From Onchidella celtica (lineage: Eukaryota; Mollusca; Gastropoda; Systellommatophora; Onchidiidae): a stretch of 64,000 bases of DNA. Shown in pieces: positions 26,391 through 37,603 of the stretch. The notes below the pieces were generated by a model. It saw nothing but the letters and a program-made list of their open reading frames with translations. It had not been told where the DNA came from and made no database searches. Made by a program: the position numbers and the translations under genes. The stretch spans positions 95,053,676 through 95,117,675 of the forward strand of contig OZ007567.1 in assembly GCA_963931925.1 (NCBI GenBank), in the 5' to 3' direction. The number at the start of each line of letters is the position of its first letter. The first letter of the stretch is position 1.

Positions 26391-26755
26391 TTCAGACTAA
26401 TAAGATACCCAGGCTGGATGATCCCACTGTGTGACGTCACAAAACAGAGAAAGGTCATGAACCATCCGCCATTTTAGGTTTACGGTAGTGACCGACGCTT
26501 CAGCATAGCTACAATTTTGAATGATACCATTTTGACGCGCCTACTGAACGCGGAAGTTTGGTTCCGCACCAAGAAATTAATACATGCACAACCAATCTTG
26601 ACAAATAAAAAGAAATTTCTACTGCAGATAGAACTAGAATCGGAATTTCCCGATCGGCGGCCATGTTGGTTATACAGTCGCCGCTCGGGAAATTCCGTAA
26701 AAAACGACACAGCCCGAAGCTCGTGTTTCCAGTCTGGTTAATTTATTAGTCTGTG
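26391..26755 (+). mobile_element. MITE-A copy 1 (hAT-like)
   Basis: About 90% similar by eye to 33517-33881 and 40200-40569 over its full length. The 5' end is eroded (TTCAGACTAATAA against CACAGACTAATAA); the 3' end TTATTAGTCTGTG is intact. Flanks are AAAGGCAC and GTTTACCG, so no duplication is visible at this copy. A long internal hairpin (GGAATTTCCCG...CGGGAAATTCC) lies at about 26642-26699. The small frames on both strands recur in every copy and are not genes. Confidence 0.85.
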
Positions 26756-26763
26756 GTTTACCG

Positions 26764-27261
26764 TAAATTATGATTTGGCACAGGCGACTGTTTTAATACG
26801 TAAATCTTAAACCATCATAAATTTAGTGAGCAGTGGGTTTCATCTATGTGAGACGAAAAAACTTGTCGTGTTCAAAATGAACTGTTTTTATACAAACTAT
26901 AATTATGTATTAGCCGACCTATTCAAGATAATCTTTACAAATACATAATATAAAAGCAAACTTGAACTGTCCATACATCATGCGGCTTCAGTATTAGTCT
27001 GTGGCTGATCTAGATCTAATAATCGGTTCGTTTTCATTCCAATGCTCGTAAACATTCAAGTGGGTGAGATCAGTATCACTCTCCTGGCAACCTTATTAGA
27101 GCATTACATTTCGAAAATGGATTAAATGTTTTTTGTCTTCCCAGGGTTTAAAGAACCCTTTAGAAATGTAAATCAATTTTTTTAATGAGAAATTAGATCT
27201 AAGGCTTTTAAGGAATTTTATAACTTTTCCCTGAAAGATTTTCTTTACACCGATTTGTTGC
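26764..27261. other. No gene recognised
   Basis: AT-rich sequence with no supported feature. Confidence 0.45.
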
Positions 27262-27450
27262 TTGTTGTTGTTATTGTTGTTGTTGTCGTTGTTTGTTGTT
27301 GTTTATTGTTTCTGTTGTTGTTTGCTGTGTTGCTTGTTATTGTTTTTCTTACTGCTGTTGTTATTGTTGTTGTTATTTATTGTTTCTGTTGTTGTTGTTT
27401 GTTGTTGTTGTTGTTTGTGTGTGTGTGTGTGGGTGTGGGGGGGGGGGGGT
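27262..27450. repeat. GTT-rich tract ending in GT and G13 runs
   Basis: Imperfect GTT/ATT/TTC trinucleotides (27262-27416), then (GT)n at 27417-27431, GGGTGT, and 13 consecutive G at 27437-27449. All three frames stay open, giving poly-Leu/Val/Cys frames of 78-134 residues that are artefacts. Confidence 0.92.
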
Positions 27451-27526
27451 CGAAGAGCGAAAAATTCATGTATTTACAATCTTCTGCCTTCCCCCCCCCT
27501 CCCCCCCCCCAACCACCACACACACA
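27418..27526. repeat. GT/G-run and C-run/AC inverted pair
   Basis: GTGTGTGTGTGGGTGT followed by G13 (27437-27449) is mirrored by C9-T-C10 (27491-27510) followed by AACCACCACACACACA. The two arms can pair across about 40 bases, and the G run alone could form a G-quadruplex. Slipped or assembly-derived homopolymer lengths are possible. Confidence 0.6.
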
Positions 27527-28620
27527 TAAAAATTTTGATCCTCACATTACAACTGTGCGAAATTGTAGGTTTTCCTACAAAATTACATCAATTTCTTCAT
27601 TTAGCACTTTGCAGCATGTTTGTAAACAGGTTTCCGGTAATTCTCTGTAACGCCCTCATCAGATGACTTGGAAAATAAACATACTATCAATCAATTGCAT
27701 CGTAAAGATTGAGTGAACGTTAATCAAATATTTATTGTCAAGAAAACTCTAACAAAAGCCGCCTTTTCTGATATTTTGTGCTTGCCTGCGTTAAAGAACG
27801 AAAATAATTATAAATCCCGACCGCTGGAACAACGGGGGGAAGGTATTGAGGATGTCAGTGGACGGAGCTCTATGGGAAAACAATTTTGTGAATTTAGATT
27901 TCTTGGCTGATGAAATTAAAAGCATGTCAAGGTATAAGGCTAATGAAAAAGATCGTATAGGACTGTTTGGAGAAGTCCGGCAATCTGCAATCTTACAGAC
28001 TTTCATCAGCACATTTTTTTTATAATTATCATTCATATTGATAAATCATTAGATTAAGTATTAGGTAAAATTACGTCACCTTTATATAAAATGTCCAAGG
28101 CATTTACTTGACATTCTCTGCTTAAGTTCGTTGCTCTTCATGATTCCTTGTTTTCTTTTGTTTTGTTTGTTTTTTCTTTTAATTTTAAGAGAAAATCTGT
28201 AGAACATTGGAATGTTTTGAACACTCAGAATACAAAATGGTCATAAACCATTATCCTGCACTAAGCAAGATTGCGTTCAAGTACATAACGCACAGTTTCG
28301 GAATGTAAATTGGCGATAAAACATTCGCCTCTGAAAGACTCACGTCTGCGCAGTTTATTCTCATCACTAAAATCCAAGAAGCATTAAATGTGTTAAAAGC
28401 AACTGAAACGTTCTTTTCATGTCTAAACGCAGTTTGTCAAGGGAACAAACAACAGGAAACACGCTGTGAGGAGTTGCCGGGCATAATAATCCCATAGAAC
28501 TTCCTGTGACGTCACTGTGGAAATCCAACACCATTGGGTAGTAAACAAAGGCAAGAAATCAGTAGAGGCGCTTGTTATCGTTAACTTTATATAATAATTA
28601 CATGAAAAAAGACAACTGTA
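27527..28620. other. No gene recognised
   Basis: Unique-looking AT-rich sequence. A 65-codon plus frame at 27713 overlaps an 81-codon minus frame at 27791-28036; neither has a recognisable domain. Confidence 0.45.
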
Positions 28621-28848
28621 TTTTTGTTATCATTATTATACTATTATTAATTTTGTTATTATTATATTTTTAATATTATTCTTTCTATTACACTGTTGTT
28701 ATTCTTATTGCAATTATTATTAGTGCTGTTGCTATTGTCATTATTATTATTATTTATAATTATCATTATTACTGTTGTGGTCATCATTTTTGTTGTTGTT
28801 GTTGTTGCTGCTGTTATAATCATCATTATTGTTGTAATTGCTAAACAT
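28621..28848. repeat. ATT/GTT/ATC trinucleotide-rich tract
   Basis: Degenerate TTATTATTA, GTTGTTGTT and ATCATC triplets across about 225 bp. The Leu/Ile/Val-rich frame starting at 28696 is compositional. Confidence 0.85.
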
Positions 28849-29391
28849 AACCTTAACCCTTCGCACTATATAATGAAAATACACACTTGGCGAAAATTGG
28901 TATCAAGTTACACTAGCTTTAATTTGCATGACGGGAGACATAGACTGAGTTGTAAAAAAAACGTTGACAAAGCATAACACCGTAATGCTATTATTACTTT
29001 CGACTGCAATCGTGACAGGCTGAATGTAAATGGAACTTTTATTTCACAGGAAACAGAACCATTAGGGTGACATTCTGCATGGTTAGCCATGAATTCCACT
29101 TTGATTCCCCCACTAAAAACGAAATAGAATGAAAAAGATTTCGAAGAAAATGTCCCATTAGGCAAAGACAAAAGGTTTATTGAAGTTGCCACAGAGAACA
29201 GATTGATCTTATCGCGTGTTGACATTGATTGCGAAAGATAAATTCTTAGAAATATTTGTTGTTGACGTTACACTTTTTATGTCTTCGTGGGCAAATGCAA
29301 GGCGCAAAATGAGAGCAAAACATCTTTCTTGTCCAACTTTGGAGCCACGCATTATGTAGGTACGCTCTGGGGGAAGGCGATGGTTACGTCC
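28849..29391. other. No gene recognised
   Basis: Spacer between the trinucleotide tract and MITE-B copy 1. A 105-codon minus frame (28908-29225) has no recognisable domain. Confidence 0.45.
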
Positions 29392-29398
29392 AGCGTAC

Positions 29399-29628
29399 CC
29401 GCGACACAGGACACCGAGACGGTTCAATTTTCCAAATTCCGTCCGTCGACTTGCGCGCGTATCATCCGTGTCAACATGCAACAATTAGCACCACACCCCT
29501 TTATAAATGAACGAAAAAGACTAGTACCACAGAGCTCTGTGAGTAGTACTTACAGTGTTTATACGCGCGCAAGTTGTGGGACGTATAGTGAAAAAAGGAA
29601 TGGTCCGTCTCGGTATTCTGTGTCTCGG
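29399..29628 (-). mobile_element. MITE-B copy 1 (7-bp duplication AGCGTAC)
   Basis: 230 bp with inverted ends CCGCGACACAGG / inverse of CTGTGTCTCGG and subterminal CCGAGACGG / CCGTCTCGG. AGCGTAC is duplicated on both sides (29392-29398 and 29629-29635). It is the reverse complement of the other three copies (29399, 39962, 43358 and 55971 compared). No coding capacity; the 152-residue frame across 29287-29745 runs through both boundaries and is not a gene. A 7-bp duplication is unusual; P and Dada superfamilies are possibilities, which is inference only. Confidence 0.85.
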
Positions 29629-29635
29629 AGCGTAC

Positions 29636-30400
29636 GAACAGCGTATATAAACGACAGGAACTTCCGGACAACCTACGTACACGTTGCAGTTATGGTAATA
29701 AATGAAACAATTTGGTGTTTTTATTTCCTTTTTTCAGCAAATTAAGATTGTTCGATGGTATAGAAATTATACCTCTAATGGAACCAGTCAAATCGTTCAT
29801 GCAAAATGCCGTTTAAACTTTTGAAACATCAATGTCTTTTCATCGATATTCAACATTTTCATGGCCACACGCGTGTACACGGGGCATGGGGTGGGATGGG
29901 AAGAGGGGATTTGAGGAAAAGCGTATAAAAAGTGTACATGAGAAAGTTGAATAAAAAATATCACAAAATCGAACGTGAGCACATTTTGGGGGGGGGGGGG
30001 GGGGGGGTTCAGATTGAAATGAGATTTAGAATTTATTTATTCTGTGCATGATGGTTCAGTGATTAGAACGAACTGAACAAATAAATTAATAAGTACATAA
30101 TTAGATGAAGAGTAAATGATAATTTAATCAATAAATAGATACATAATATATAATATACGAATGTTTTAGCTGTACCTAAATGAGTAGAGGAATACAAGAT
30201 GAGTAAAGAGATAAGTGAACAAATAAGACAGAAGGTACGTGGATAAATAAGTAAATAGATGCATAGCTGTCTATAAGGATTATCCTGGGAATAGCTTAGG
30301 CGCTTTATGAGTGGCGCCTTCCTCAAATATTAATTAATCCTTGAGGTAAGAATGTCTAATTACTTCTACATTCTACACTATTTCTGTTCAAAGAAACCTA
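29636..30400. other. No gene; contains a 20-base G run
   Basis: Unique AT-rich sequence. The only striking feature is the G run at 29988-30007, followed by many AATAAATA-like words at 30075-30260. Confidence 0.5.
29988..30007. repeat. Poly-G run of 20
   Basis: Twenty consecutive G preceded by ACATTTT. Such a run can fold into a G-quadruplex. Its true length may differ from the assembly because sequencers handle G runs poorly. Confidence 0.85.
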
Positions 30401-30405
30401 GAGAG

Positions 30406-31555
30406 TGTCACAAATCCCAGACTGGGAAATGTAATAATTATGACAGGACAACAATCACGAACGAACGAGTATAACACTTAACAGAACAACCAAACAGACT
30501 CACACATTTATTATACATAAAAATAAAGATATACGTGCATTACATTATTCAATTCAACTACCATCCAATGGTCATCATTCCCGACATTCATTCCTCTAGG
30601 GGTCGACAACCCGATAATACTTTCTAAAATATGCTCTGGCCTCAGCCTCACATCTATATATATATTACTTGCTGGCCTCTCTTATTCGCGCCTGCTCAAC
30701 CTAATCTCCGTATCTCAATCTCCCCTCGAGGTCTTAACAGCACATTAATATTTCAATAGCACATTCTATTCTCAATGGCACATCAACATCGTAATAGCAC
30801 ATTAACATTTGAATAGCAATAAGGACAATAACAACGTCCCTGTCTGTGGCCAGACTGCCACGACTCATGTGCTCCCGCTGTCCTGCACCGACAGCTTCAC
30901 TCAGGCGGCCTGTGGGTAGCCTTCTTCCCAACCCCGGCACAAGTCCGCTCACCGCGGGTGGCTTCTCTGCCCAACCCCGGCACCTATAAGAATAACATTA
31001 CATCTGTAATACACCACACAATTACTATCCACTTCACCACTCATTACGAACCATCAAGCGTACTCACAATAGTCCACATTTCACTCATCACACATCTTAC
31101 GGTAACACACCTCCACCGAGTTACACCGTACTCAGACTCGCTACGAATCCATGATCCTAACTTACATCTATCGCTCATTGCGCACATCTCTATACACAGT
31201 AATCAATGACTTTCACATTCCTCACATATAACTTATTTACATCATGGTCATAGGAGAATATAGTACATCAATCATCATAATTATCAATCACAGTTCAACC
31301 TACCAGTCATCACTGGAAAACACACAATCTCCCGACTGCCTCTGATCTCACGTCTGTCCCCTTGGACCTCTTAACTTGCAGTGATCTGACTATTCAGATT
31401 TTGCCTCTACTACGCCTCAACTTCACTCACAACATGCACGCTTCAACGTTAACTAACAGAAGTCAATATAGGTGAGCAGCCTCACTATCCCGTGAGTCAA
31501 TCCTACACTTCCATGCCCCCGTAATCCTTGAATCCCGCTCACTCCACTCGTGACA
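30406..31555 (-). mobile_element. Solo LTR, family 2 (5-bp target duplication GAGAG)
   Basis: Starts TGTCACAAATCCCAGACTGG and ends CACTCGTGACA, with GAGAG on both sides (30401-30405 and 31556-31560). Its reverse complement aligns with 1496-2334, which is about 310 bp shorter. Shared parts include the end block and the block around AGCACATGAGTCGTGGCAGT. On the minus strand an AATAAA lies about 100 bp before the 3' end, as in the other copy. No interior or second LTR is attached. The 83-residue plus frame at 30958 is within the LTR. Confidence 0.87.
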
Positions 31556-31560
31556 GAGAG

Positions 31561-32085
31561 ATCTTCAACTGCTAGCCTGGACACTTACCTTTTCTACTAC
31601 CACTTTTCTCCATCATCTCCTGAATTTCACACTGCTGTCTGAGTAGGTGTCTTATTTACGAGGCACTATTGAAACAAGACTTTAATAAAGTTCTACAGCT
31701 ACATCTTAAGAATATATTATTACACGAAGAGAGTATTGTGTTAAACATGACAGAGAGGGAATTTGCCAGTCCACATCAGTTTCCTGGCAAAGACACCCAT
31801 TCGTGTTCACGACAAGAACTGAAGCAATCTGTCAGTGGGTAGAACTAATCGGCATGTCTCTGGCTTGTCCAGATTTATTTGGCTTGTCATTGCTTTGGGG
31901 GCGGGCTAGACATTGCTCATCTCATCCTAATTGACAGGTTGTAAAGCGAGCATGGCCTTGCCTGTCACACCAGATCTATACTTTAAGAAGATTGGAGGTC
32001 ACAAAGGAGCAGGTGGACGTCTAGAGACCTGGGTGTTTGCCAGTCAAAATAATAATAGGCGTCGATGTGTGTCATTGAGTGAAGA
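31561..32085. other. No gene recognised
   Basis: Spacer between the solo LTR and the GATG array. A plus frame opening at 31931 continues into the GATG array and is doubtful. Confidence 0.4.
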
Positions 32086-32680
32086 TGTGGAGATAACTGG
32101 TGGGTTAATAGAACGTTATTTCCTTGAAGCGCCTCTGATGGATGGATGGATGGATGGATGGATGGATGGAGGGAGGGATGGATGGATGGATGGATGGATG
32201 GATGGATGGATGGATGGATGGATGGATGGATGGATAGATGGATAGAGATTATTACATTGAAGCCGCCTTGATGGGTGGATGGAAGGATGAATGGATGGAT
32301 GGATGGAGAGGAGATAACTGGTGAGCTAAAAGATTACCTTGAAGCTGCCTTTGATGGATAGATAGATGGATGGATGGATGGATGGAAGGATGGAGAGGAG
32401 ATAATTGGTGAGCTAAAAGAACGTTATTACCTTGAAGACGCCTTTGATGGATGGATGGATGGATGGATGATAGATGGATGGATGGGTGGAGGATGGATGG
32501 TTCGATGGATGGATGGAGGATGGCTGGATGGATGGATGGTGGATGGATTTATGGATGGATGGATGAATGAATGAATGAATGGATGGATGGATGGAGAGGA
32601 GACAACTGGTGAGCTAAGAGGTTACCTTCAAGCTGCCTTTGATGAATAGATGGATGGATGGATGGATAGCTGGATGGGTA
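32086..32680. repeat. Alternating array: about 55-bp unit plus (GATG)n
   Basis: Long GATGGATG tracts (32138-32246, 32262-32305, 32355-32391, 32448-32590 and 32640-32670) alternate with five copies of a unit that reads GAGATAACTGGTGAGCTAAA...TTACCTTGAAG..GCCTTTGATG, at about 32088, 32246, 32309, 32396 and 32596. The second copy is shortened. The plus frame translates as a repeating [22 protein letters not shown] pattern, but stops interrupt it and copies lie in different frames, so a protein is unlikely. The spacer unit must have been duplicated along with the microsatellite. Confidence 0.85.
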
Positions 32681-32689
32681 AACGGACAG

Positions 32690-33508
32690 GCGGGTGGGGA
32701 TTGATGGATTTAACTGATACTGAATAAATGATTAGATTTGCTTTGACTGCAGAAAGAGGCCGGTGAACAGATTTCGAAGACTTTAATTCACTTTCTTTCA
32801 ATTTTTTTTTTTTTGGGGGGGGGGATGATGAAAGGTTATAGATATCGGCACTGAACGTGTTTTTTTTCTTTTTCTCATTTAGCTTACAGTGCATCCCAGT
32901 CCTGGAACATGGCCCCAGTTATTGATTGGAATACGTTACAGAACCAGTTTCATTTTCAGAGAGCGCAACTACAACATTAACGATGTGAGAACTGCAGCAG
33001 CAGCAACAACAACAGCCCAAATTAATCAAGTTGATTTGTTTGTTTGTTTGTTGCTGTTGTTGTTGTTGTTGTTGTTGTTGTTTAAATTGGATCCACAGGA
33101 GCGGGAAGCGTATTTTATCTCACTGACGCCTTCAGCAATCAAATGGCAGACAAATCAAGCATGCACATTAATTGTCAGCACGACGATTTCTAATTATAGT
33201 TCATTCCAAAATGCATGACCATGGCCATTGCCGTATATCTTTTAAACCGTCTGTTTGATTACAGTGAAAATTTGCATGCAGGTTTAGGATATCAATGACG
33301 TTAAACAATATTTTTTGCATCCCTGAAAGCCAAACAGTTTTAAATTTTGTCTCTTAACGCTAGGTAAAACACTACAGCAACACAATGAGTAGAATGTCAG
33401 ATAGTTTACATTACTAAATTTTCTCCATTTGTGCTAACTCACTCCAAATGAACGGATACCATCGATGTCGGGAAGCAAAACACTCGTAATTACAATGAAA
33501 TCCCCTAC
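32690..33508. other. No gene; short T/G and TTG runs
   Basis: Contains T15-G9 at 32810-32824 and a TTG tract at 33035-33081. The 109-residue frame at 32889 crosses the TTG tract and shows no domain. Confidence 0.45.
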
Positions 33509-33516
33509 GTTCAGGC

Positions 33517-33881
33517 CACAGACTAATAAGTTAACCAGACTGGATGATCCCATTGTGTGACGTCACAAAACTGCGAAAGGTCATGAACCATCCGCCATAT
33601 TAGGTTTAAGGTAGCGACCGACGCTTCAGCATAGCTACAATTTTGAATGACACCATTTTGACGCGCCTACTAAACGCGGAAGTTTGGTTCCGCACCAAGA
33701 AATTAATACATGTACAACCAATCTTGACAAATGAAAAGAAATTTCTACTGCAGATAGAACTAGAATCGGAATTTCCCGAGCGGCGGCCATGTTGGTTATA
33801 CAGTCGTCGCTCGGGAAATTCCGTGAAAAACGACACAACCCGAAGCTCGTGTTTCCAGTCTGATTAATTTATTAGTCTGTG
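33517..33881 (+). mobile_element. MITE-A copy 2 (hAT-like)
   Basis: 365 bp with inverted ends CACAGACTAATAA / TTATTAGTCTGTG and inner CCAGACTGG / CCAGTCTG. Eight flanking bases match at 7 of 8: GTTCAGGC (33509-33516) and GTTCAGAC (33882-33889). An 8-bp duplication and ends of the form NANNG fit the hAT superfamily. A hairpin with roughly 18-bp arms (GGAATTTCCCGAGCGGCG and its inverse) lies at about 33768-33823. No coding capacity; the recurring 60-75-residue frames are shadows of the repeat. Confidence 0.88.
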
Positions 33882-34124
33882 GTTCAGACTGTGTGCACCA
33901 AGAAAAGCGTGCCTTCCGTTCAATAACATACGACGTCACGCTGACGCACCAGTTGATATAAAACAGTTGAATCTTTCAGAGGCGTTTTAATTCAGTCCAG
34001 TGAAACTCGTATTGTTCATTATCAATCACACTATATTTCACTAATATGGCTTTGAAGTACAAATTTACAACAGTTAGAATTATTGCTTTAAAATTAAATT
34101 GTTCCGATATTTCACACGAGAAAC

Positions 34125-35125
34125 TGGCTGGCTTTATGTTGACACCAATGACCCATTTAAAAGGACTCGACATGCTTTGGGAATTGGTCTAAAGTCTCTC
34201 AAAAGATGGTTGCAAGAATCAGACATTGCGACCACCACGTCGAAAAGAGATAGAAAGGAAAAGATAGATGATTTTGATAAGGACGTGACAAAGCGAGAAA
34301 TTGAAAGCATGTTTCAGAGGAAAGAATTCATCAGTTTGAGACAACTTAGATCTCATCTATAGAAAGAAAATGGAGTTCAAATTTCAAACACGTTTGTGGA
34401 GGATTGTTAGAAGCATGGGCTTTGTATTCAAGAAATCTTCATCCGGCAGAAACTTACTTTGTGAAAGAGCGCACCCAGTGGAAGGGAGGAGTAAGTACGT
34501 GCGACAAAATAATAAAGGAAAAGCGCTTGCATGGCTTTGATATTGTCTACCTGGACAAAACATGGGTCAATGCTCACCATACATACGTATGACAAGGAAT
34601 GGCAATCCAAAGATGGAAAGCACAGGAGAAATATTCCTACCGGTAAAGGTGATAGAATTATAATGGCGCATGCTGGAAGCAGAAATCAGTGGCTCATCCA
34701 AAACTCAGAGCTTGTTTGTAATTCAGTTTCAACAGATAATTGAGACTATCATGCAGAAATGAATGGAACAATTTTTAAAAACTGGTTGGAACATTCTCTT
34801 CTTCCTTCACTGGACAGCCCTTTATGTTTGGTTATGGACAACACATCATACCACAATATCAAGTCAGACGATGATAAAACTCCAACATCCGGTAGCAAGA
34901 AAGACGATGTCAAGGCATGAAAATATTCCTTTCAGCAGAACTCATCTTAAACCAGAGTTGTTTACTCCTGTGCGAAAAAACAAGAAGCCCATAATATTCG
35001 ACGTTGACAAGATTATCCATCAATTTGGACACACAAGCAAACACGCAACCACCAAAAAACAGGGAGATTGTAGAAAAATGAGAAAGAAAAGGTTTTTGTA
35101 CACGAATGGACTCATCTGCTGAACG
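34125..35125 (+). pseudogene. IS630/Tc1-like (DDE_3) transposase pseudogene
   Basis: Plus-strand fragments in three frames assemble in the order of an IS630/Tc1-related DDE transposase. KENGVQISNTFVWRIVRSMG and FVFKKSSSGRN (34365-34450) resemble the second helix-turn-helix region. FDIVYLDKTWVNAHHTY (about 34537-34590) carries the first catalytic Asp. AHAGSRNQWLI is at about 34663. Then HAEMNGTIFKNWLEHSLLPS and LCLVMDNTSYH (34750-34855) carry the second. IPFSRTHLKPELFTPVRKN and a remnant ending FGHTSKHAT (to about 35050) follow; the usual LPPYH..LNPIE block with the third acidic residue is not found. In-frame stops (near 34360 and 34741) and frameshifts (near 34520, 34590 and 34915) show it is dead. 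No terminal repeats were found around it. Confidence 0.75.
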
Positions 35126-37369
35126 AAAACATTTATACATGTTTTGAGAAATCTATTTAAACCAGTATCGGTCCTAAGATTCATTTCTATTTTTAACGAT
35201 AAATCAAACTAGCCGCTAATCAAAGCCTTATTTAAATCAAACTCATAAGCCACAGCGTGAAATGGGCTTTAAATTTCCTATTTTGAATTCTTTTGAAATG
35301 TAAGGAACATATTAAATAACTGACGGAAATTTTCAAAATTTGTTCGTTGTGCATCTTAGCGCTGGGGATATTTTTGTTCCTTATGCTCATTTTATTTAAA
35401 AGCATTGCTGTCTGGTACAATTTGCCAAGAAAGGCGTCTATAATACCCACATTTTATACCTAATACTATGTTTAAGCCTGCTTTGGTTTACATAATCGAA
35501 AATACAGGATGAACAGGAACACAGAGCGAGAACACATAACTTCACATTTTATTGTCAGTTCGAAATCCCAAGTTGTGCTCACCCAGTGTCCTTGCAGCGA
35601 ATACTTTTACAGACATAAGCATTAATTTATACCCGATGTAGGATAATATGACTGGTCTGATCATCCCGGCATTTAAATATCCGATTTTCTCCTTTAAGGT
35701 GTGTGTGTGCGCGCACGCGGGCGACTGCGTGCATGTGTACAGCTGCGTGTTTGTGTCCATGCATGCGAGCTCTTTTTGTTTACTTGTTTATTTATTTGAA
35801 ATGTTTGGGTTTTTTCCCTCTCTTCAGTGCTTCATACCTCATGTTTTTAACAGTTAAGCAATTATGCACAGATTTTGAGGTTAATTAAACGTTGTCTCAT
35901 TTAATATTTACCGACCATAACCCAGATAAGTACTTTTTTTCAGACCGACATGTCATTGATCAATGTGCAGGACCAGAATTACTTTCCCTCACAGATAGTT
36001 TTTCCGTCTAGGCTAATCTGTCTGGCCCGTCAGTAGATTGACCTAAACCAGGTCTTCCAAGTGCGAGAACGGAAATCTGGGATTGGCATATCGGACCGGG
36101 GCGCTCTGGGGAATCTCTTCTCAAGATCATTTAATCGTGATCAAATGTCTCGGGAACTCTAAGTTATTGGACAGACTACAGACCACAGATTACTCTTGGT
36201 TGAAATCTGAAAAAACAGGTTCAACCTGGGGGTCATTCTGATCCCACAGATCCCGGAATTCTTCCCTTCAGCGATGTGGAATTTTTAATGCCAAAGTCAT
36301 TGTGGAACAGAACTATCACTATCAGTCGCTGGCAGGAGAATGTAATATAAGAATGCAATTATCAGTCCAGGGAACACTTCTGTGTCCGAAATGTGGAACC
36401 AATGTGTGCTGATCATAGCGTCCAGTTAAGCAAATCTAGCCTCTGTGGTATACCGAAGTTTCATCTATTTAGTGTAACGTAGACAACGTGTGGACCACCG
36501 GTTAATCGTCCGCTTTACTTGGGCTACTGGTGGTGATGAACAGATGTTTCCGTGTAGGATCTAAGTGAGGACCTCATTGGATAATTTTCACTGTTCTAGA
36601 TTAAAGTGATGTGTATAAACAATGTTCCTTACCGAAAAATACACAGCCCTGTCCTACCTTGAATTTAAAATCAGGATACAGAAAGTTTCGCGGGGTCACT
36701 AGACTTTGAGACGTTTTCGAGTCAATGTTGCCAAATATAATTAGCATATGATTTTACACAAAATTCAGATGACTTTATTTAAAGACTGGATGCATTGTCA
36801 TGGTGGGGATTTTAATATTATGGCAAAATCATTACTCTAAGAATCTTGAGCATACGTAAACAGGGGATGGAACTTCCAGTTTTGATGTCAAATGGTTAGT
36901 AACTGTGATTATGTCCCTTCGATATTTTGAGGCCCGTTGTATAGAGGCTGTCATCATCTCGTCGGAATCACAGACATCACAGGAGCTCCGGTATCTGTAG
37001 CGCTGTCAAAGTTTTTGCGCACTGAACATTTGAACATTTCTTAACATTGTCATTTTGCTCCAACTCATCTGCTAATTTCTTCAATTTAGACCTAATTCAA
37101 CTAGATTATTTCTTCATGATAATGATGTTCTTTTGTATTGCTTCGTTGTGAAACGCTAGCATTTCCTGCAACTGACGCTCAGGGTATATAATTCATTGAA
37201 TCATTCTTGTCATTTTGTATTGATTGTGTCCCTTGGATGAGACAACCTGAATCTTCTTTCGCTATGTATGTTAGACTTATCTATCCAGTGAATTATCCAT
37301 CGAATCTGTTTCAAATTTTGTAAAATGATACAATGGAAGGAGACTATAGTATCTATATTTCACGGCTTT
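35126..37369. other. No gene recognised
   Basis: Over 2 kb of unremarkable sequence with only short chance frames; a GTGTGCGCGCAC-type stretch lies at 35700-35715. Nothing recognised on either strand. Confidence 0.4.
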
Positions 37370-37603
37370 AGTTCTTGTTTGTCCTATCTCCATTTTCTGA
37401 AAATCTAGAGATCTTTTAGTATGTAGAAGTGTAACAAATGCTTAGCTCTGACACATGATTGTTTAAAATGCGTTGTGGCCCTTATCAAGCTGTTTCGCTG
37501 TTCCGATTTATTCCAACTCCTTATCACAATAAACTAAAACGGCCAAAGTTTAAATCCTATTTCTCAGTTTTTGCAAGGAGTGGAGTTGGAACAAATAAGA
37601 ATT
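37370..37603 (+). mobile_element. MITE-C copy 1
   Basis: Begins AGTTCTTGTTTGTCC and ends in the inverse, GGAACAAATAAGAATT; an inner GTGGAGTTGGAAC mirrors the AACTCC words near the left end. It aligns with 41186-43826 once the insertions there are removed, and with the reverse complement of 38325-38558. It carries GTTTCGC at 37492-37498, exactly where MITE-B later inserted in the 41-43 kb copy. Ends are set by similarity and no target duplication was established. Confidence 0.6.

Noticed and set aside
27255-27666. Overlapping 131- and 134-residue frames rich in Leu, Val and Cys
   Set aside because: They are translations of GTT repeats plus G and C runs.
29287-29745. 152-residue plus-strand frame
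   Set aside because: It runs through MITE-B copy 1 and both its target duplications; other copies give different frames.
32137-32600. CRISPR-like array (regular spacing of repeats)
   Set aside because: The units are GATG microsatellite and a duplicated spacer in a eukaryotic context; spacers are not unique.
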